DNA from: Alviniconcha marisindica
Lineage: Eukaryota; Mollusca; Gastropoda; Provannidae
Assembly (NCBI GenBank): GCA_018857735.1
Contig: JABMCL010002476.1
Coordinates: forward strand, 46,001 to 110,000
Length of the DNA stretch: 64,000 bases
Direction: 5' to 3'
Within the stretch, counting starts at the first letter, position 1. Each line of letters starts with the position of its first letter. Below are positions 1-10,600 of this stretch, in pieces. The translations under genes and the position numbers were made by a program. The notes under the pieces were generated by a model that worked only from the letters and a program-made list of their open reading frames with translations, was not told where the DNA came from and ran no database searches.

Positions 1-349
1 AAAGGCTGTAGCTGCCATTGTCATTGATGAATAAGACACATTTGTTTGTTGCCATCCTAGCTGACTTTCTTGAAATGACACTGAAAGTGAAAGTCATGTG
101 TGTGTACATGCAAGACAATTCACTGGCTGACTAGCCATTTACTGAAGAAACAAAAAGAAGTTGCCAAATTCTTTGGCTTATCACACTAAATTGGTATATA
201 TATATATATATATATATATATTACTACTTACTCAAATGGTGTCTAGTTTGTTTTCAACTATAGCAGATGAAGAAATAATCTTGTATACATTGTTATAATG
301 TTACCAGTTACTAAGAGTAAAAGCATCACCTTTTGTTATTTTTTTGTAG

Positions 350-3300
350 ATTGCTGTGGAACATGGGTTTGGTGGTTCCAACAGCAGGCAGAAGGCCCAG
401 AACTTGGAAAATGATATTGTGGATATGTTTCAGAGAAAAGGTGAGCTGGAGTAATAACAAAGTACAAAATATTCACAGCTTCATGGTTGTTAAGCGTGCG
501 AGTGTGTGTGTGTTGTAACTTGCAGTTGACCAACTAGTACTGTGTATGCTTAACATGGGAGGGAATTTAAACAGTATGGATATTACTACAATACTAGCAA
601 AATGATGTAAAATTTATCACTAAATGTCAAAGGGCATTACAGAGCAGTTAATTACTATTGTCGCCTGCTGTTCTATTATTTGATTGCAAAATTTCAAGCT
701 GAAAAATTACACAAATTAATAAGAGTTAAGACTGTTCTTACTCTCAGGCAAGATTGACCCTTACGACTTCACCGACTTCCTGGAGGATGAACTGGACGAC
801 AAGTTTGATCTGCTCCTGGAGGATGGCAGTGCACAAATGGTCAGTAAGCACTGGTGGAGATGCTGGTTGTATGGTGTAGGGTAGTGAACAAGCGGTCAGT
901 CAGCATTACGGTGGAGTTGCTGGTTGTATGGTGTGGGGTAGTGAACAAGTGGTCAGTCAGCACTATGGTGGAGTTGCTGGTTGTATGGTGCGGGGTAGTG
1001 AACAAGTGGTCAGTCAGCATTACGGTGGAGTTGCTGGTTGTATGGTGCAGGGTAGTGAACAAATGATCAGTCAGCAGTATGGTGGAGTTGCCAGTTTTAC
1101 TGTGTAGGGTAGTGAACAAGTGTAAGTAACATTCCAGTGTGAAATACAGTCCTACGTCTAAGACAGGAGCGAAGAAAAAGTTCAACATGCACATACTCCT
1201 GCACCCGCACACACACACACACATTCATGAATAATGTTCCATTTCATAACATATAGTCCTACTTCAAAGATAAAATGGAGTAAAGGTCAACAATACACAC
1301 ACACACTCAAAACCCCGCACACATGCCCCACCACACCCTCATCCGTACAGACACACACACACACACACACACAACATTGTACTGTTGTAGAGAATGTTAA
1401 AATTACACAATTTTATTTTATTTTAAGGGCAGCTTTTAGTCTTATTAGAAAAAGTGTGCCGTTGGTGGCCAAGATCATAACAGAACTTTGTTGTACTCAT
1501 ACCAAAGGTCTTATAAATATAAACAGAAGCACATCATGAGATAATGCAGTCATTGTGTACAGTCCTAACCCAAGCGATCCCCTTGAAAGCTGTTAGTGTT
1601 ACTCATCAGGTTGTTGTGGCACTCTGCAGATCGCTCATCACATCTGCCAGAGCTTTGCACTGCTGAGGGACGGCCATGTGACAGAGGTGGGGCAGTTCTT
1701 GGAGCACCTGCCAAACACCGCACAACACAGAGTTCAGTTTGCAGGTGGTGCAGACAGCTCCGATGAGGTACTGCTCTTTCTGTAGTTTTGATTTCTTGGC
1801 AAAATCATTTTGGTGGCAACAGTTTAGCATTGGGTATGGTCTCCCTCTCCCCCTACCTCTGGGATCTTGGTCCCTGCCAGTACTTTGACAGTGATGGTGG
1901 GCAGAGTGAACTATACCCAGCCTGGCTAACGACAGTGATGGTGGGCAAAGTGAACTACACCCAACCTGGCTAATGATAGCGATGGTGGGCAAAGTGAACT
2001 ACACCCAGCCTGGCTAATGACAGTGATGGTGGGCAAAGTGAACTACACCCAGTCTGGCTAATGACAATGACGGTGGGCAAAGTGACTACACCCAGCCTGG
2101 CTAACAGTGATGGTGGCTGGCTAATGATAGTGATGGTGGGCAAAGTGAACTACACCCAGCCTGGTTAACGACAGTGATGGTGGGCAAAGTGAACTACACC
2201 CAACCTGGCTAATGATAGTGATGGTGGGCAAAGTGAACTACACCCAGCCTGGCTAACGACAGTGATGGTGGGCAAAGTGAACTACACCCAGCCTGGTTAA
2301 CGACAGTGATGGTGGGCAAAGTGAACTACACCCAACCTGGCTAATGATAGCGATGGTGGGCAAAGTGAACTACACCCAGCCTGGCTAACGACAGTGATGG
2401 TGGGCAAAGTGAACTACACCCAGTCTGGCTAACGACAGTGGTGGTGTGCAAAGTGAACTACACCCAGCCTGGCTAACGACAGTGATGGTGGCTGGCTAAC
2501 GACAGTGATGGTGGGTAAAGTGAACTACACCCAGCCTGGCTAATGACAGTGATGGTGGGCAAAGTGAACTACACCCAGCCTGGCTAACGACAGTGATGGT
2601 GGGCAAAGTGAACTACACCCAGCCTGGCTAACGACAATGATGGTGGGCAAAGTGAACTACACCCAGCCTGGCTAACGACAGTGATGGTGGGCAAAGTGAA
2701 CTACACCCAATCTGGCTAACAACAGTGATGGTGGGCAAACTGAACTACTCCTGTCTGGAGAGACTTGTCTTGCAGACAGCACAACAAGAGGTTGAATAAA
2801 CTGAACGAGTTGGACACTTAAAGTGATGCCCATGTTTAGCCGAGGAGTATTTTGCTTGTTTGTGCTTTTGGGCGTGCGGTGTCAAGGCCCTCTGCATGAG
2901 AGCTCAGCCCTCTGACTGCAGGTTGTGCTTTTCTTTACTGCTGACAGAACTTCTGAAGTTAGAAGCTGAACGTAAAATCAAGGAGACTTTACAAAACAAA
3001 ATCCTTAGTCTTAACTTTTTGTGTCAGTCTGCTCTAAAGAAGAATATATATATATATATATATATCTATAAAAGATTTGTTGCAGTCTGTTTTTAGATCC
3101 CAACACATAAAAGGTTAAAAGGAATGCTAATTTAATATATAATATTTAATAAAACTAAACTAAAAGCAGTCATCCTTGTTTCAGATTTTTCTTTCTTCTC
3201 CAGTCTGTTCTGGTTCTACCTGTCAAACAACACATTTCAAGGAGGCTAGTTCCTCAAAAGTTTATGCAGGGTAAAATGACCACTGGCTTTTTGCAGGGAA

Positions 3301-4368
3301 TATTACAAACTTCCTCTGTACCCAATAATTCAATCCATTGAACTTGAACTAATGAATAATATCAAAACAAAACAGAATGGCAGTGTTGGTGTTATACTTA
3401 ATTTGAGAATAGTTTACATGCATGTGTGATATGGTTCCTGAAGTTGGTTTGTGTGTGACAGGATGATGAGGGTGAAGACACGGGGTGTCCTTCCTCAGAC
3501 GCACAGCCACATCAACCACATCAGCAGGAGAATGGCGAGGGTAGCGGTGAGAGTGCGGGAACAGCTGACCAATCCCCCATGGCCACTGGTGCAGGTTAGC
3601 AGCTGCTACACTGGTTAAGAGAATCTTTGTTGCTGACCCCCCACCCCTACCCCACGCTCGCTTCTGTTGTGGTCATTTGCAATGATTTGGTCATGCAGAT
3701 GTATTGGGATTCCCACAGTTAGGTATGAGGTACTGCAGACACAGAAATTAAGCCCCCCAACCCCGTTGTGAACACAGGGCTGACAAATGTTCTCCCTTTA
3801 AAACCTGGTGCAGGTCAGAATAGCCATGCATGCTTCGACCACTGCCAGTAATTTATTTCTGGTTCGTTTTTACCTTCCTGGTTCATTCACTTAATTTTTG
3901 CCAGATCCTCTCCCCACCTTCTGCGTTAGTTTGGGCTAATGGAATAAAATAGGTCACCTTGCTCGCAGTCATAAGCGATCTAAGCAGGTTCCCGTGGTGA
4001 GTGCCTACAGAATTTTAATAGGTAGCAAAACATGTTATTGTGAACAGACAGATGGATGGAGGGTTTGTTTTTGACATTGTAACTGATTTATACAAACTTG
4101 TGGTTTAGTGACCTGTCACTGGTGTAAAAAAATGTTAAATACATGATTCTTCCTGAGGTGACCCTACGTCGTTGACAGAACGTTAAAATCCAAGAACTAA
4201 CTTGTATTGTGATGCTTGTGAAAAACAGACTTGATTTAATGAAGTAGTGCTGAAATAGTCAATATCTGTATGCCTTGTGTGCTCCTGATCATTGCAGGTG
4301 ATGCGGGGATGGATGTTGACGAAGAAGATGGATGGACTGTGGTGAAAAAAGGAGGGAAAAGAAGATAG
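350..4368 (+). CDS. TSR2: TSR2, pre-rRNA-processing protein (5' exon missing)
   Basis: Exons 350-440, 748-839, 1630-1767, 3462-3594 and 4298-4368 join in one frame with GT-AG introns (phases 1, 0, 0, 1), giving 174 residues and a stop. The first visible residues read IAVEHGFGGSNSRQKAQNL, the TSR2 core (human IAVENGFGG). The second exon carries the acidic FDLLLEDGS segment. The protein ends in an acidic tail followed by DGWTVVKKGGKRR, matching the family's DGWT(I/V)V terminus. Human TSR2 has 191 residues; the missing first exon should supply about 25 more and lies left of the window. TSR2 is known to bind and deliver ribosomal protein eS26 during 40S assembly and to support 20S pre-rRNA processing. 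The exon 2 donor (GTCAGT) is weak and followed at once by a tandem array of near-copies of itself. A GTAAGC four bases further on would shift the frame, so 839 is preferred. Confidence 0.92.
839..1130 (+). repeat. 57-bp minisatellite containing copies of the TSR2 exon 2 donor
   Basis: About five tandem copies of a 57-bp unit lie in TSR2 intron 2, starting at the exon border. Each unit holds a sequence like ACAAGTGGTCAGTCAGCA, nearly the same as the real junction ACAAATG|GTCAGTAAGCA. The period is a multiple of three, which explains the open frames on both strands here. The last copy, at 1122, has a consensus GTAAGT. An exon extended to it would meet an in-frame stop near 885. Confidence 0.85.
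1880..2745 (+). repeat. 44-bp minisatellite in TSR2 intron 3
   Basis: About nineteen tandem copies of a 44-bp unit (core GGCAAAGTGAACTACACCCA plus CAGTGATGGTGG), with a few short or point-mutated copies. It fills most of the 1.7-kb intron between the exons at 1630-1767 and 3462-3594. I see no exon-derived sequence in this unit. The rest of the intron is AT-rich, with a short TA run near 3043-3066. Confidence 0.9.
3815..3905. repeat. Interspersed element, copy 1
   Basis: About 90 bp in TSR2 intron 4, from GAATAGCCATGCATGCTTC to GGTTCATTCACTTAATTTTTGC, reappear in diverged form at 31125-31215 in the ABHD12 3' region. The shared order of blocks indicates an interspersed repeat. The family is not recognised. 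Confidence 0.55.
4151..4195 (+). mobile_element. SINE-like 3' segment
   Basis: TCCTGAGGTGACCCTACGTC followed by GTTGACAGAACGTTAAAATC closely matches 35111-35156. Two copies of the same roughly 45-bp block ending in a (G)ACRTTAAAATCCAA motif suggest the 3' part of a tRNA-derived SINE. No A or B box is readable next to it. Confidence 0.5.
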
Positions 4369-4785
4369 CTGTACATATGTCCATTAGATTTGTCACCCTC
4401 ACCTCCCACGACCTTGTCTTTCTTGGAATAAATGTCAGTGTAACATTGCTTTCAATCAGCCGATGTTGTCATCTGTTGTTGGGTATATATGCATACATAT
4501 CATATGCGAGAGGGACTTATGGTTCATATTTGACTCACATGAAAAACTGTGGGACTTTGTGATGATCAGTTAACTTATATGTTGCAAACATCTTTTAGGC
4601 ACTGTCAAACAGCTCCGTAACTGTATGTTATATTGATAGTAACCAGTACCGAGTTTTATCTGCAGTATTAGCAGCAGTGTCTGTAGTACTGAGCAGTGCG
4701 GGGGCGGGCGGCATCCTATCACTTGTACATTTAAGAACTCTGTGAGGCTAGTCAGTCCAGTATAATGTGTGAAACACCTACTGAT

Positions 4786-4791
4786 AATAAA
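4786..4791 (+). terminator. Poly(A) signal candidate, TSR2
   Basis: An AATAAA lies about 420 bp after the TSR2 stop. An earlier AATAAA at 4427-4432 is an alternative. No other structure is visible in 4369-4785, which is read as 3' UTR. Confidence 0.55.
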
Positions 4792-5080
4792 AACAGTTGA
4801 TTTTTTTTTTTGGAACCTTTTGTGTGTTTGGATCCTAAAAAGCAGTGCTCATGCTAGACATTTTTCAAACCTGTGTGACATCTATAAGGTGGCGAAAGTG
4901 GTTCACAGAAACCAATCAGATAATCAATGTATCAGGTCAGACACACAGCCATCTATCTGTACTACTGTGAGTTCTACTAGCAATCACCCTGCTTCCTTCC
5001 CCATGTAGAACACAAACACACAAAAGATGTGCCAAACACACAAAAGATGTGCCACATACACTCTCTGTGCCGTTTTCTTC

Positions 5081-5086
5081 TTTATT
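5081..5086 (-). terminator. Poly(A) signal candidate, GINS1
   Basis: TTTATT on the plus strand is AATAAA on the minus strand, about 2.5 kb after the GINS1 stop. If used, the GINS1 3' UTR spans about 7566-5060 and ends roughly 250-300 bp from the end of the convergent TSR2 transcript. The region 5090-6100 is otherwise plain AT-rich sequence with a short TA run at 5466-5489. Confidence 0.5.
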
Positions 5087-6119
5087 GGGGCCAGGATCTG
5101 AGAACAGGTCAAACAAGGTAACAGCTGGTACCTCTGACCAACTGCTGATTTTTTCCCTGGTATATCTTAACTGGTGAAATACTGGGAATTACCAGTAAAC
5201 ATGAACTCTGAAAAAGTACACCCACAGAAGCATGAGGAAAGAATGCCCCAACCTGATTTTGCAGTGTACATTGTGCTGTCCCAATTGTTGCCTGGGGAAC
5301 TTATTATTTTTCCAGATAGAAGTCATTAGTATAATAGTAATGGGCAGACACAGACTCAACTGAGACAAAATTTACACAAATTCACAGTATTGTTTTGGAC
5401 TACAGTGTATTGATACAAAGAAACTGACAGCTTGACATCAAAATGGAGACAACATAAACAGAAACATATATATATATATATATATATAGAACAGACACAC
5501 ACACACACTGTGTGCCTCGAATTAGATATTGTCTCAAACAATTATGGCACTAGTCAGGTAATTGGGAATCTCTGCTACAGTCATCTTTAATTTGACTGCT
5601 TCATCATTCACAGCCACAGGGTTCACATAAACTTGTTACTTCGAAGTTCCATTTTCCTGACCAAGTTGCTGGTTTTATTCTTTTAAATGTTTGTGATATT
5701 TTCTTTTGGTCATCCATTGTTTGCCCTCCAAAATTTCTGTTCCTTTGAATCTCACTTGTGCAAATTATCAACTGACTGTTAACCTGAAATTCCCAAGCTT
5801 TCCAAGACATTGACCCAAAATTATATTTTTTCCAAAGTTTCCAAGTCAGGAAAGGGGCACCTCAGTATCCCAAATTTTCAAAGACCGTGTGAACCCTGAT
5901 TTAAGTTTCCACACTCAAGTCCATGCCTTTTGAGCTTGTTTGCAAAACTTATAAGACACAGCAGTGCGTCTATACATCTGGATCCAAACGGAACTCTTGG
6001 ACAGGAGTCCATGTCACAAACGCTGCCATACCCAAAGGTCAAGAATTGATCCACCCAGAAAGGTTCACTGTCAAGTTTCTCAGAACAGTCTGCATCCTGT
6101 GCTTAGTGTGTTCTGAATG

Positions 6120-7600
6120 CCAGAGCCGTCATCTTAGCCTGTATACAGTGTGTGCCATGTGTCACAGCCTTAGGGTGTACTGTGTGCCCCAAATCTCACA
6201 GCCCTGTATACAGTGTGCCCCAAATCTCACAGCCTTAGGGTGTACTATGTGCTCCAAATTTCACAGCCCTGTATACAGTGTGCCCCAAATCTCACAGCCT
6301 TAGGGTGGACTGTGTGCCCCAAATCTCACAGCCCTGTATACAGTGTGCCCCAAATCTCACAGCCTTAGGGTGTACTGTGTGCCCCAAATCTCACAGCCTT
6401 AGTCAACTTCCTGTCTGATGTGTTTCACGTGTCAGATTCTCAGTCTACATCCCATGCACAGTTCTTCCTTTGTTTTGCATAAGTGATATTATACTCATCT
6501 TACAATTATCAAGATAACAACATATGTCAACATGTTACACCAAAACATTAACACAATAACAGTCTTCAAGAAATGGAGAAAAAAAGAAAGAAAGAAAATT
6601 CCCACAACATTATTTGCAGTCGCAAAAACATAAAGCTCCACTATACAAGCCTTAGTCTACATCCTGTCTACAGTGTTCAAAATGTCCAAGCCTTGGTCTA
6701 CATCATGTGCAGTGTGCTCCAAATATCCAAGCCTTTGTCTACATCCTGCGTACAGTGTGTTCCAAATGTCAGAGGCTTAGTCTACATCCTGCGTACAGTG
6801 TGTTCCAAACATCAGAGCCTTAGTCTACATCCTGCGTACAGTGTGTTCTGAACGTCACAGCCTTGGACTACATCCTGTGTACAGTGTGTTCCCAATGTCA
6901 GAGCCTTGGTCTATATCCTATGTACAGTGTGTTCCAAATGTCTGAGCTTTGGTCTATATCTTATGTCCAGCGTGTTCCAAATGTGAGAGCCTTAGTTTAC
7001 ATCCTATATACAAAGTGTTTTAAATGTCCAAGGTCCAGTCTTCATCCTGTGCAGTGTGTTCCATGTGTCAAAGCCGTCATCTGCATCCTGTTCACTGTGT
7101 ATTCCAAGTGGAAGACTTAACGCCTTAGGCTACATCCTGTTCACAGTGTGTTCCAAGTGGAAGACTTAAAGCCTTGGGCTACATCCTGTTCACAGTGTGT
7201 TCCAAGTGGAAGACTTAAAGCCTTGGGCTACATCCTGTTCACAGTGTGTTCCAAGTGGAAGACTTAAAGCCTTGGGCTACATCCTGTTCACAGTGTGTTC
7301 CAAGTGGAAGACTTAAAGCCTTGGGCTACATCCTGTTCACGGTGTGTTCCAAGTGGAAGACAAAGCCTTGGGCTACATCCTGTTCACAGTGTGTTCCAAG
7401 TGGAAGACTTAAAGCCTTGGGCTACATCCTGTTCACAGTGTGTTCCAAGTGGAAGACTTAAAGCCTTGGGCTACATCCTGTTCAGTGTGTTCCAAGTAGA
7501 AGACTTAAAGCCTTGGGCTACATCCTGTTCACAGTGTGTTCCAAGTAGAAGAGTAAGAGCCTTGGGTTACATCCTGTTCACAGTGTGTTCCAAGATGCCC
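6120..7600 (-). repeat. GINS1 3'-end-derived minisatellite (43-49 bp units)
   Basis: A long array in the GINS1 3' UTR. Between 7090 and 7600 about ten copies of a 49-bp unit are nearly identical. Between 6640 and 7080 units are 43-44 bp and more diverged. Between 6120 and 6400 they are older and rearranged. On the minus strand each 49-bp unit contains CTTGGAACACACTGTGAACA, the same bases that encode the last residues of GINS1 (LEHTVNRM, then stop). The terminal codons of the gene are thus the edge copy of this array. Units reading TGTAG keep the stop in frame. Confidence 0.88.
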
Positions 7601-10600
7601 TGTCGGATAAGGTGCTCACACTCTGACCGCAACAGGAAATGCTGCAAACATGAAGGGCAGAGCTGAACATTGCACTTTGCAATGCACTGGAATGCAGATA
7701 TCAGCAAACACCACATTTGTTTCTGTCATAACACAAAAATGTGTACCAGAACATGATATGCATTTGGTTCATTTTCTACCAGCAAAGCTATCCAGTCATA
7801 ACAAATGCACATACACAATTCTGCACATGTATATATATATATAAAATATCCACAGAAAGTTAAAAATCAAAGAAGGGGAAGTTAATCATTCTGACACCTC
7901 ACCAGAATGGTAAGGAATTTGCTTTTACAAGATTTCCCCACATCTCAATCTGATGCACTAGCGAATCAAAAGTTTGATTACTGAGCATGCTAATTACTTA
8001 CATGTCAGAAATCGGGAATGAAAATTGCATTTTGGATCAGGGAGAAAAAATCAACGGCATCTTTTGTTTGCATTAGAACACTGAAATAATTGAGTTCTTA
8101 TTTATCATGCATGTGTAATTAACAAGTGATTCAAAATTCTCACGGCTATCACACTATAAACCTTTTGCACACTCCAAGAAAACTGAAAGTACCCGAACTG
8201 TGTGCTAAATGATCATGATGCACATCTACACATCGCGCCATTTTTGTGATGGCTGATGCACTGTGGTTGTGCTCTGAGAGTGAGATGCAATCACTTACAA
8301 GCTAGCATAACAGGCTGTCTTTTCCTCCCTGTCTCATATGGATGTTCAAAAAGCTAGGGTTTCATCATCCAAAATATCCTCATCATCCAAACTACCCTCA
8401 CCATCCAAAATACCCCATCACATTCACATTTGCCAACCAGAAGGCTTCAACACTCGTGCTTCAAAACAAATCGTAGCTATCTACATTTTGCTCAGTTAGT
8501 TGCACCCAAAGAAATATAAAGTGGTTGGTTGGTTAAACTTGTTTAACGTGGAACAATCTCCAAAGAGGACTCAGATCCCAGGAGTTGGGGAAAGAGGGAG
8601 GCTACCTAACACTACGGGGTCACCACCAGGGCCCATATGCATGATGAACAAATGGGCCTCATCGTGTTTATAATCTAAACAGTGATAACACTGACAAATT
8701 TAGCATACCTGAAGCACAAATGGGCCCAGCCGACCAGCCAGCCTAATCGCGTTTAAAATTAAAGTTATACTCATTTTTCTCTGTTTAAGCAGCCTAAATG
8801 CAGTATAAAAATGGCAGGCTCTGATGCTGCTGTTAATGACACTGGCAACTGCTGAGGAGAAAATGAACACTTGTACGGACTGATGCCATCCCACGTACCA
8901 CTGAAGACTGCAAATTATTCAAGGAAAGTTTGATTCATGCATCAAGACACATCATAATGAGCACTGCCATCATGCAGTGTGCAATCAGTTCTGAGTTTTT
9001 GATGTCCTGCGTTGCACTGTTGGTAAAACAAGGCTCCTCCCCAGTCTAAAAAACACACAAGCCAACAGCTAATTCTGTGGCTATTGATGAGGCATGCATG
9101 TGGAAGGACTGCCGGACTCTAGCAAATCAGGATTAGGTGCTATCTGCTTTTAACTTTATTTGCTCTTCGCGCATATGGGCCCAGAATGATTCTGCATAAA
9201 GGTGGGTAATGATGTGAGCCATTTTAGAGTTTCATTATTGTGAGAAGCAAAGTCACAAGACAGCATTCACTAACCACAACTTCTGAAGAGAAAAGAGAAT
9301 CAAACTGATGGCTTACCGCTGGGCCAAACCAGCCCACAACATAAATCATTCTCACCTGGGTGTTTTTCTTCAACACGATGATGTCTCCATCCTGTGTTTC
9401 AAACTCCCCATGATCTGTAGTACAACGAACCTGCAATGTAAATTTTATTTTAATGACGGTACATTTCAGTCAAATACAATACAGTAGCAGGAGACACTAC
9501 TTTTCATGGCAGTGGTGACCTTTAATAGCACACCAGGCTGCAGCGTGCTCTCAAGAGCGTCACACACTTCTTCAGGACAAATACAGGATGGAAATGGGAC
9601 TTTCAAGGCAGATTTAAAAGCACTGACAGAGGTAGAATGACGGACAGAAACAGGGAGTTGGTTCCAGATAACTGGAGCCTGGTAAGAGAAAGAGCGCTGA
9701 CCACTGGACTTTGTTCGGAAGGATGGTATTCTGAACACTTGTAGTTGGGTGTCTGAAGAAGAGCGGAGCTGCCACGAAGGCAACTGTGCGGTCATGTCAG
9801 GAGAACATTTCCCTAGGAAGCTTATTATGCAAAATCAGTACAGATATATCTCATAGTAACTTGGATAAGTTGATACTAATAACAGCGTTTACATTTTCAA
9901 ACCAGACAGGCTGCACATGCCAAGTAGTTTATCATCTGACACAGACACAGTGAAAATAGGGTGTAAATACACACACACACACACAAAATGTCAACTGAAC
10001 CATTTTGACATGCATTATGTATTAGTTTTTTTATTATTATTATGTTTTAAAGAAATGCTGGCTATGAAAATTTGTGGATTGACTAGTTTTTGTGTATATA
10101 TTTCAAAACATTTAAAAAGAAATATTGGTTTAAAAATAAAGTGCAACAGAATTTTCATCTAACCTCAACATACAGTGACTTAGGCGGCTTCATATCTTGT
10201 GTAAGATCAAGGCCACCTGAATCCCCAATAGCTCGCATGTAGTTGGCCAGCATGCGATTGTAGTTGTTGAACCATTGCAACTGTGGGAAATAATATGACA
10301 CATATATAATATATGAACCAGATTCATGCTTGTACAACAGAACTAGAAACAAAAATTGAGACTGGGTTATGCTTTTGTTTATGTTTTTAGTCTTAGCCTG
10401 CAATTGTCAATCTTAACAGACCCTTCACAGTTATGCAAATCAAAATAAACTTAACTCTAGCTCCACCAGCAAGGAATAAAATGTTTATTTCAGGACAAGA
10501 AAAAATGAGCAAAGTGCATGCATTTTTCATAGGGTAAAGAAGAAAGAACCAGTGACAAGCTCAATTCCCTCCCCTCCCCCCAATAATGAATATAACTTAT

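Noticed and set aside
843..848. Alternative TSR2 exon 2 donor GTAAGC at 844
   Set aside because: It would end the exon in phase 1, while the next exon (IAHHICQSF) needs phase 0.
6120..7600. Possible CRISPR-like direct repeats
   Set aside because: Units are tandem without unique spacers, the genome is eukaryotic, and the unit derives from GINS1. The same applies to the other arrays.
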